Assembly: GCA_035771175.1 (NCBI GenBank)
Contig: CM069597.1
Span: forward strand, 47,499,991 to 47,563,990
Length of the DNA: 64,000 nt
Direction: 5' to 3'
DNA from: Paratinospora sagittata
Taxonomy: Eukaryota > Streptophyta > Magnoliopsida > Ranunculales > Menispermaceae
Made by a program: the position numbers and the translations under genes. This document shows, piece by piece, positions 55,501-64,000 of the stretch (its first letter is position 1; each line of letters opens with the position of its first letter). Under the pieces are notes generated by a model. The model was not told where the DNA came from, ran no database searches, and saw only the letters and a program-made list of their open reading frames with translations.

Positions 55501-58500
55501 TACTAGCTCATCATATTCTTGGGAAAACTTAACATAAATAGTAATTGATTCTTAACTAAATGCAGAATCAAAATAATGGAATATACCTCATAAGTCATGG
55601 TATCTGGGTTTATATTGTCTTGAAAGTTGATCTGCAATTCACAAAGAAAAAGGTTAGCAATCTATGCAGCCAACCTTATGTAGCTGGGAAAAGGCTTTAT
55701 TGAGTTGAGTATTAGTAATCTTTGTACAAGAAATCAGTAAGATATTCACACAATAGTATGTAATAAAATAAAACCCAAAAAGCCATTTCAGGCTTGTTTA
55801 GAACTTCTGAATCCTTGAAGATTATCTCTACTAAAAGTGGCTTAGTGCTCATTAACATTTCTGAGCTGAGCCATCAGCAGTTTAAAATAAATAAATAAAT
55901 AATAAATTGGGGCATAGGATTGCAGGAGGTAGCTTTAATTATTTTAATCTCAAGATCATACCCCAAGAAATTGATAAAATAGCAAATGGAAATCCTCTTT
56001 CAACCACAATCCTTAACTTTATGGTAACTAGCACTGAATGTCATTATACACATTAATCCTAGCATGAGTCCTTGTAGCAACATGGCTTCAATAATATGTC
56101 AAGTGGGAACATTCAACTGCCAATTGGACTAGCCTATCGGCAGTTGAGCAAACGTAAATAAAAAGCAAAAAATATGTAAAAACTTGATGTTTATTTAAAT
56201 AAATAAATAATAATTCACAGAATATGTAAAAACTTGATGTTTAAAAGACTCAAATAAATTTGATACTGAATCTTTGAGAAAGCAGGACTTTGGGTTTACG
56301 GAGACGAACTAATGCTTTAGATTAAAAAGGAAAAGGTATTGCAAGAGAGAAAACTAGGAGTCTGAATAGGATGGCCACGTTTTCCTACTATTAATTTACT
56401 GTAGCAAAGTGGCATGAAAAATGCCCATGAAAGGAATAGGATTCATGCATACTAATAATAGAATAATGCAACTAATGGTGTTAGCTTGGGCTCATGATTT
56501 TTGTTTTCCACTTGAATTCTCAAAATATTTATTCATAGGTCTAGAAATGATAATTCAAGCTTTTCATGGAAAAATTAAATGAATAAATTCGACGTTCTAG
56601 GGAGAACAGTAGACCTTTGAATTGGTTGAGGATTCTTGAAGGTTGTCAAAAGACTAACTGAGAATGTATGAAATCAAGTTCTAGATCTGCATCCAGCTAT
56701 ACTCAATTAAGGAAAAGGATCTGGATCTGTACCAGAAATAGTTAAGTTATTACCAATTATTTGAATCAGATATTGATCTTGATAAATTGATTTCATGAAA
56801 TCTAGACTCAGGTCTGGTAATGTATATGTACAATTTCATATTTTTTCATACTCAAATCCACCTACATCCATCTTACGCGAGGTGCCAATGATACAATCCA
56901 ACATAAGCAAGTTAAAAGCTGAAAAGAACTAGAAGCAACAAGGATCGTGAAAAGCATGTAAAGTCGTTGAGTATAATTTGATGATCAATGTTGATAGAAG
57001 TACAAGGCCTGAATCAACCTGGCAGAAACATCCATGTTTCTATATACATACGCAATTTCCCCATCAAGATGTACAGGAATTTATTGACATAAACATGCAA
57101 AGCCAGACATTTTTCATAGAGGGATTTCGAAAAAGAATGCCAGACATTTTTCGAAAAAGAAAGTGCGGTACCTGAGAAGTATTATCACTTTGAATAGAAC
57201 CTCGATGACCTGAAAACATGAAGAAACATTTTTCATTAAAAAGAGCATATTAATTTGGACCAGAAGAAGATTGATTTTTGTCCACATTGATGCATTCTCT
57301 GTCTCGTATTATTCACATGCTACAACTAAATCTTACATGTTTTTGAGAAGACAATTTTTAAAAATCAACTGACAACCCCAATACCGTCATACCCTCTTAT
57401 TAAGTCAGTTTATTCATTTACTACAGAGATTTCTATCTGCTTCAGCAAGAAACATCCTTACATATGAAGACAACAAAACAGGAGGGAGGGAGGGAGAGAG
57501 AGAGAGAGAGAGGAGAGAATCTCAAACCCAGGGGTGTAGCCAGGAATTTTATTTTGGGTGGGCTAAATTTTTTTTTTTTCAACAAACCTCAACGGTACAA
57601 GGAAAATTCATTGATTGAAAACAAAATATACACTTAAACCGCAGGTTAGCGGAATAGAGGCTCCGTCTCTAGTCGCGTGGAGCTAGACAAATTGCAGAGT
57701 CACAGATCACAAAATGAGATGAAGTCTTAGTTAACAGAGGTGGAGGTGTTGAGTTTCAAGTTTGACAAACCAGTGAAGAGTGAACCATAGATGAAAAACC
57801 AATGGTTTGTATATATTTATATGAATGGCATTTTTGTAATATATTAGAGATTTTTTTTTTTTTTTTTTTTAACAAAAACTTCAGATTTTTTTTTGGGGAT
57901 TTTCTACATGGGCTCCAGCCCAGGTTAGCGGAATAATGGCTCCACCCCTGCTTAAACCCTAACACAATTGTTCAACAATTACATTATTTATCTTCCTTCT
58001 CAAGTAAAAGAACCAAAATAATAGTAAAAAAGCCAAAAAAAAACAGGAGGAAGGGAGAGAGAGAGAGAGAGGAGAGAATCTTAAAACCTAACACAGTTGC
58101 TCAACAATTACATTATTTATCTTCCTTCTCAAGTAAAAGAACAAAAATAATAGTAAAAAAGCAAAAAAAAAAAAAAAAATCATCATGACACTGTTTGGAG
58201 ACTTCTAGCCCCCTTGAAAAAGGGAATCAGCTTCTTTATATTTAATATGCTTCTGTAGTTTTGGTACAAACCATTATAGTTGCATCATTGCCAGCTTTTA
58301 TGCATACCTGTGTTAGAATTTCCTCCCTCATGGAAACTCAGGGTTGTTGGATCTCTGTCACTCAATGTCGAAGAGTTTTCAAAAGCTATCCTGGTTCCAT
58401 CTATTCTTGTTTGATGATCATCAACCTCATATGGTTGAACATAACCAAAATATGAATTGCCCCCTGGACCATATTTATAGGAACCAGAATAAGATTGCCA

Positions 58501-58972
58501 ATATGCATTCTCCTGCACAAATAGCAGGAAAATACATCAACAAATTAAAATAAATAATTCTGAGGAATTTAAAAAAAAAAAAATTAAAATAATATCAGCA
58601 CTCCAAAGAAGTTATGATGAAAGTACTGAACACATCATACAGTAGCATCTCAATACTTCTGTTTCTATATTTCTGATGACTGCTCTTTTAGATTTGTCAC
58701 CAGAATCGAACAATGGGATCTCAATATGTACTGATGCAAGCATCTTGATATAGAGAAATTGGGTTTACAAGCCTTGAGTGATATTTCCACCAAAATCATA
58801 AAGAAGTTCAACAGAGAGCCAGATTAAATACCTGGAAACCTTCAATTGCTGCTACTAAAGGATCACTCTGTTCGTAAGTAAGACCTTCAAACAAATTCAT
58901 AATACTTTCGGTAACTGTGTAGGGAAATCCAGTATTTATGTAATGAAGCTCGATCTGTCGGTTCCTATTCAT
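52591..58972 (-). CDS. BB: E3 ubiquitin ligase of the BIG BROTHER type
   Basis: Seven coding exons: 58972-58832, 58512-58308, 57209-57172, 55631-55587, 53748-53618, 52864-52756 and 52641-52591. They total 720 nt and encode 239 residues; Arabidopsis BIG BROTHER has 248. The N-terminus IELHYINTGFPYTVTESIMN matches the BB start (HYTETGFPYAATGSYM). INFQDNINPDTMTYEELLDL and GEAIGSHSRGLSKERIALLP match the segment before the RING. The RING finger is at 188-228: CVICQMNYKRGERLITLPCK, then HMYHADCCSRW and VCPVC, with all eight metal ligands present. BB in Arabidopsis limits organ size by marking growth promoters such as DA1 and UBP15 regulators. The start codon follows a 5' UTR intron (acceptor CTGCAG before 58982). 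Intron 2 carries a hAT MITE and a tandem duplication. Confidence 0.94.
55650..55715 (+). repeat. Non-LTR 3' tail fragment in a BB intron
   Basis: CAGCCAACCTTATGTAGCTG followed by GGAAAAGGCTTTATTGAGTT and a TTGAG-type end. It is the same tail as in the units at 49040 and 49450 and, less well, at 7920. Confidence 0.5.
57475..58165. repeat. Tandem duplication of about 125 bp, first copy split by a hAT MITE
   Basis: Copy 1 is 57475-57528 plus 57951-58040; copy 2 is 58041-58165. Both contain GGAGG(G/A)AGGGAGAGAGAG, GGAGAGAATCT, AACACA(A/G)TTG.TCAACAA and TTATCTTCCTTCTCAAGTAA. Copy 2 has no insert between GAGAATCT and TAAAACC. Confidence 0.85.
57529..57950. mobile_element. hAT MITE with a preserved empty-site paralogue
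   Basis: 422 bp with CAGGGGTGTAGCC...GGCTCCACCCCTG ends and the 8-bp flanks CTCAAACC (57521-57528) and CTTAAACC (57951-57958), one mismatch. The CAGGGG(C/T)G(G/T)AGCC terminus is common among plant hAT MITEs. No coding capacity. Confidence 0.88.
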
Positions 58973-59138
58973 TGTTAAATATCTGCAGAGAAGAAACTTA
59001 CACACATCAGCATCATAGGAGTATCAATGGAGCAAAAGTAGGAAAAGAACCCATTATCATCACAATAGAAGTCCTTATCAATTGTTTCCTAATGAACAAT
59101 ACTCTCATACACATTACTTTATGGAATTCCAACTATAG

Positions 59139-59153
<15 letters not shown>

Positions 59154-59201
<48 letters not shown>
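59154..59201. repeat. (TA)n microsatellite in the BB 5' UTR intron
   Basis: About 24 TA units directly after a poly-A run. Confidence 0.95.
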
Positions 59202-59205
<4 letters not shown>

Positions 59206-59573
59206 GCAATATGGACACAACAACAATTCATATAAATATTCTTCCACGATTGAGGTAAAAAAGATAAGAGGAAGTCGAAATTGACACCTAAGTCTCCATC
59301 GGACTCAAGAATATAAAGAATTGGTCCATAGGACAACCAATCTCAAGATGCTCAAAATATCTTTCGAGCATTTGCGTCGATCTTCGCACCTGAGTTATCT
59401 AATTTATTATAAAACCATCAGTTCGATTCTAACATTTCAAGTCAATACACAAACCTCATAACTCTCAGAAACTGAACCTGCATTGATCACTCAATTAACA
59501 CTAACGCTTTCCTTCAACAAATTCGTCCAAAAAAATAAAAAATAAAAAAAAACAGAAAAGAAACACTAAATAC

Positions 59574-60020
59574 CTCATTTACCAACCAGATCCAGTCGCG
59601 AACACAGCAACAAACACCTCATTCAACGAGTCTCAATCCTCACAATCTCATTCTAGTGCCGAAAGAGCTAATCCACACAAGAATCCGCTTCAAACTTCTT
59701 GAGCCAAAGAAAACTAAACACAGTTGAGCGATCGACCGATCGCTCGCTCGCTCGATCAACCGAAGGATCAAGAAATCAACACAATGCGGCAAAACAGAAG
59801 ACGAAGACGAAGACGAAGACGAAGACGAAGAAGAAGAAGAAGAAGAAGAAGAAGAAGAAGAAGAAGAGATTGGAGGAGAGATGAGATTGCTGAGTGCAAG
59901 GAAGAGAGAGATTCGGAAACAACGTTATCTTCATCAAATGAATGCTTTTACTTTCTGGAGAGAAAAATTTATATATATATAGTTTCAGAACAGAGCACGC
60001 AGAGAGAGAGAGCGAGAGGA
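59574..60020 (-). promoter_or_regulatory. BB noncoding first exon with uORFs and pyrimidine repeats
   Basis: Donor AAATGAG|GTATTT at 59574 marks the end of an inferred leader exon that splices to 58982. It contains (CTT)n and (CTTCGT)n tracts at about 59800-59870, a CGAT/CGAG-rich palindromic zone at 59728-59758, and two short upstream frames: MRL and MRCLLLCSRLDLVGK, the second reading across the splice junction boundary only as far as its TGA at the donor. The transcription start is not defined. Confidence 0.5.
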
Positions 60021-60170
60021 CGGGTTTCATTTCTCTGTAGCTCTGGCGCTTTTATCTTTGCTAGCGAGGCTTCTTCAGTGACACGCGACATCAAGCAGAG
60101 ACGAAAAGTTCACAATATCTCTCGGTATAACGAGATTTTATTTTCCATTTCGCTGAAAATAACAAAATAA

Positions 60171-63100
60171 ATAAATATTTTTGGAGGGTAAGCCTAATTT
60201 TGTTTTCTGGTACTTCATAATAAAGGCTAATAATACAAAAAATGTTGTGAGGATATACTTTTTTTTAATATATTTTTTAAATATTTTATGTAAAGTTTTT
60301 ATTATTAGATGAATAAGAGACAAAACTATAAAAGTTGGCAACAAAATTAATAATAGAGTTTCTTGTGATTAATTCAATTAATTTCTTAAAAAAAATGAGA
60401 GTTATCAACATGAGATAATAATAAGATTTTACGTTTTTTTTTAATTACTTCTTAATTCTTAGATGATGTGATGAGCGAGTTCATTGATTGTTCCAATATA
60501 TTCAAACTTTATAAATAAATTTCTTGTCGAAGTAGGCGTTAAATGATTTACTTGTATTCAAACTATAATTTTGTTGTTTGGACTGAAGTAGAAGAAAAAC
60601 AATTATATATATATATAAGAAGCTTAGTTTGTATAGGTTTGGAAAATAAATAAATTAGAGAGATTGAATGATTCAAATAAGAATGAGGAAATTAATATTT
60701 TGCATTTGATTATTTCAGACTTGAAAGTGATGCAATATGATTCCGTAATATCATATCTCTTCAGTTTTTATTAATAGGAATTTAAAGCATTGAGTACGAC
60801 TTTAATTTTTTAATTTTTCATAGTAACATGTCAACTTATATCCCTATCTAACTTTTGATATTTCCTACATACTTCTTTGAAAATCTATAGTTTTATATTA
60901 TCTTTTTTTTTATTTTTTTAGGACAAACAAAGTATTACATTCTACCCTGTGGCGTGGGGTATCAGCGTATCGAGCACCTTGGCTTACGGGCTCACTAATC
61001 TCCGTACTCCCTTAGGTGGGACACTAATAGTAATAATTGAGTAAAAGAGGAACTCTTTGCCCGGCCTCGACACAAACCCACAACGGTAAACTGTGGCCTC
61101 TCTTTGCGTATTGCCTTTGATAAACTGTTGCCCCCAAGTCTCAAACTCAGAAACTTTACTTGCGAGAGCCTTACTATATCGACTTTCTTATCACTTAGCC
61201 AACCCTTCTTTCGCTATTATTTTATATCATCATCATTAAATATTTTAAACATTAGAGGTTTTAGGTTTGATGTTTAATCTCTCGTATATTTGTCCTAAAA
61301 TTACTGTATCACAGTCTTGGGTTTCCAAAATAAAACTTTATGTTTAAATTGATTTAATGTTAAGTTTATATTTAAAATTTTAAAAGTACAAGAATAACAT
61401 ATTTGACTCCATTGCCTACCAAAGTCTATATACTTTAGTATACCATATCATCTCTCCTAGCCCATAATAATTTAAAGGTGAAAGTAATCAATGGACTGAC
61501 TTTTCATTTAATTGTTATTATTATTATTTGTTTTAGCATAGGTCTCCTTGTTCTCATAATTGGAATGGGCAGCGTGAATTTTATTTAATTTCTCTTTAGC
61601 TTCATCTCAAAGTTATACTCTTTCTTGCTTTTCCAATGGCGTGGTCTTAATAATTATTATACTATAATAATATCTCTTGTCGTGGGCTTTTGGATTTATA
61701 TCATTGTATATGTTTTTACTAAACAATTCAATTCAATTATAATTCAACATTGAAGAAATTTAGTTTTGAATTACATAAGTTAATTATGCTAGAAAGATTA
61801 TGTATAAACTATGCAAGTATATATAGAGTAGACAATTAATACAACTTGTACATATACTATTCATGTTAGACATAATAATTCATAAATAAAAAACATTTGG
61901 GACACAAACTATAATTAATAACAACATGGAAAACAAAATCCAATGCTAAAACCCAACATTTGTGAATATCAAAGAAACCACACAATAAAAGTAGCATTTT
62001 TCTTTATCTTATTTATAATGGCCATTATAGAATTTTTTTAAAGTGTTTTTAGAGTAAAAATATTTTTGAAGGTGTTTGATAACACCTGCTTTTAAACAAA
62101 TTGCAGTAAAAATTTTTTTTTTTCTACTTTTATAAGAAGAGACCGGGTAAGACTAACTTTTTTTAAAAGCGTTTTTTTTTTTTTTTGTAGAAGTACTTTT
62201 GAAAAATCTTTTCTAAAAGGGGGCCAATAACCTAAACCAATCTTCCTCTATTTTTTTTCCAATCATAAAACCCATGATTAATATTCAATCTAATTTTGGA
62301 TATCCAAATGTAGCAATTGATTTTACATAAGATGAATCATAAGATGCTCAGGTGGGTAAGACATTGCACCAAACTTCTTAAGCTAAAATGCCATTTTTTC
62401 CTCCTTTGGTTAGTTAAATAGCAGGTAAATTAACGTATATATTAAATACAATGGGACCCATGTCATGAAATCCTAGGATCTTGGTTGGATGTCAATAAAG
62501 CAAAGCAAGGAAGGGTTGGGCCCAAAATCTTGATTGATGCAGCCAAGAGCCCAAAAGGTCTTGATGTCGGTTGAGATTCGTTGCACCCACATTCACAATA
62601 AAGTGCTCCTCTTACCCATTCCCAAGAAGAGGAACATCTTCTTCTTCTTCTTCTTCTTCTTTTTATCTTTTTAGTTTTGGGTTGGTTGGTTTGGTTGGAT
62701 TTCTTATGACTCATTTAAGACTATAGTTTCTTTTTTCTTCTTCTTCTACTTGTAAAGTAACAACTCTTACCAAATTTTATTCTAACATATCTTTTCCTAT
62801 GAGGTGTGAAATGGAGGAGGATGAGCAGCCCCACCTAATTAATTTCCTTCAATATATTCTTCTATTTAAAGTACAATAGTAAAGTTATCATCAGCTCTTA
62901 TTATATAAGCTAGTGAAGAAACTTTGTATTCAAGGAAGGGATCCTTCATTTTCCAACTCTTATGTCTCTTACTTTAATTTTTTTGTTCCAAGTTCATGAG
63001 GGGCATGTGCTTTAGCTATAGAAAGAATCAATGAGGGCAAAGAACCTGAGAATTAGCTCACCTGAACTATGCTTTATTTGATTAGTTAAATTGAATGACC

Positions 63101-64000
63101 CTGATTGATTTATATAGAAGCCTTATTACTCCTAATTCTCATGAATAATTGATTTAAGACAAGACAGGAATTTGGTTTTTTGATTTTTAGCTTTAGGTGT
63201 GATGTTTACAACTCAATATTTATATACATTTTATTTTTAATGGGTGTTGCTTATACACTCTGATGCACGATATACATGAGAGTGTTTCATTAGAATTTTT
63301 CTTAATTTGGCGTCATTTTAAAAGTTATATTTAACTATATTTCTTTTTATTAAGTTGGGGCTGCCCACTACTACCGGTGTCTTATTTCTTTTGACTGAAG
63401 AGTCTGAAGTATTTGAATGTATGGAGTCCAAAGGTTGGAGTTGGAGTCTCCACAACATTATTAATAGTAGTTTCTCTATATTCCTATTTTGTGTATCTAT
63501 TGAGATCTCAGTACCCTCTGATCCAGTAGTTGTATTGAATCTAAAGGCCATTGTGGAAGAGTAACGAATTCAATACAAGTCACTATTGCTTATTTGGGAT
63601 TTGCAAGTCATTCAAAGGAGAACCCATTAATTTTGCTGTTATTATTTCAAGAATCTTGGACTCACGGAGGAAGAAATAGGAAGAGTGCTGAATGTAGAAA
63701 GCAATATTAGTCATGGCTGTACGTCAAGCATCATATATAAAAATGGCTTTTGCCAAATGTACCTTATCACTTCGCGTGACGTGTATTTCTTTGTTTTTTT
63801 GTGAGTCATGACGAGAGATGATAAAAGACTAAAAGAGAGCCAAGTAATAAAAACAACTATTCCTGCCAACTCGTGTTAGGAACCATTGCATGCACATGGT
63901 GCCCACAATTTGTTTTGCTTATCCTCACAAGCTCTCCACCTTTGTGTTTCCACGTCTTGTAAATGTCAAATGCGACCCATTATCAATATGGAACTGGTAC
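60171..64000. other. Gene-free right end
   Basis: The BB promoter lies at its left edge. The rest is AT-rich with a SINE-like segment at 60985-61215, a possible decayed MITE at about 62025-62230 (GTGTTTGATAACACC, AAGTACTTTTGAAAA), a (TTC)n run at 62638-62662 and long T runs. I see no frame with protein-like composition. Confidence 0.5.
60985..61215 (-). mobile_element. SINE-like element
   Basis: On the minus strand GGGTTGGCTAAGTGATAAG (box A-like) is followed by CTGAGTTTGAGACTTGG (box B-like) and a non-tRNA body with GGCCTCTCTTTGCGTATTGC on the plus strand. No flanking duplication was found. Confidence 0.5.

Noticed and set aside
59699..60170. Plus-strand frames with poly-Arg or Lys-Thr repeats
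   Set aside because: They are translations of (GAC GAA)n and (GAA)n tracts antisense to the BB leader.
62025..62230. Possible MITE with GTGTTTGATAACACC
   Set aside because: Termini are too eroded by T runs to pair, and no flanking duplication is visible.
62463..63564. Short frames near the right end, including a 69-codon plus-strand frame at 63355
   Set aside because: No conserved motif, splice context or promoter; composition is not distinct from the surrounding AT-rich DNA.
1..64000. Functional tRNA or rRNA genes, CRISPR arrays, bacterial operons
   Set aside because: tRNA-like promoters found here do not fold into complete tRNAs and fit SINEs; no regularly spaced repeat array or prokaryotic gene layout is present.

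Overview
The window is nuclear DNA of a dicot flowering plant. The evidence is intron-rich genes with GT/AG introns, AT-rich intergenic DNA, plant-type families (GH28 pectinase, arabinogalactan peptides, BIG BROTHER RING ligase, COM1/GR1), an Au-type SINE, hAT MITEs and plant LTR retrotransposons. I cannot name the species. All gene models below were spliced by hand from open frames and splice sites; no transcript data were used.

Host genes, left to right: a cornichon cargo-receptor homologue (-, 1-2121, C-terminus off the window); a DnaJ protein of the ATJ6/DNAJC9 type (-, 2751-5292) with two E2F-like promoter sites; LSM7 (-, 6991-17855), whose third coding intron holds a complete Ty3/gypsy insertion; a short AG peptide (-, 19340-19531); an intergenic stretch of about 5.5 kb rich in SINE-like and foldback elements; an AGP23-like AG peptide (+, 25036-25236); a GH28 pectinase-like gene (+, 27537-30854); COM1/GR1, the plant Sae2/CtIP homologue (-, 31275-33277); an unrecognised plant gene spread over 15.6 kb (-, 35305-50893); and a BIG BROTHER-type E3 ligase (-, 52591-58972). 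From 60.2 kb to the end I see no convincing gene. The genes are unrelated housekeeping or growth genes and show no sign of working as a cluster.

The most unusual part is 37.0-47.8 kb, inside intron 5 of the unrecognised gene. A minus-strand Copia element (37017-47835, 92-bp LTRs, TSD TGTTT) has been invaded in its 5' leader by a plus-strand Copia of the same coding family (41562-47076, 124-bp LTRs, TSD ACAAG). Together they form two inverted arms of about 4.3 kb around a spacer of about 0.9 kb. The two share a nearly identical polyprotein, including an in-frame TGA in gag, but have different LTR centres and different leaders. The outer leader carries GC-rich coding-like DNA that looks like captured host gene fragments. 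The inner copy carries several duplication and deletion scars.

Other structure: a hAT MITE splits the integrase of the gypsy element; another hAT MITE sits in one copy of a tandem duplication whose second copy preserves the empty site; a foldback family has TG...CA ends and 5-bp duplications; and the unrecognised gene has a tandemly duplicated exon. Most insertions were delimited exactly by their target-site duplications.
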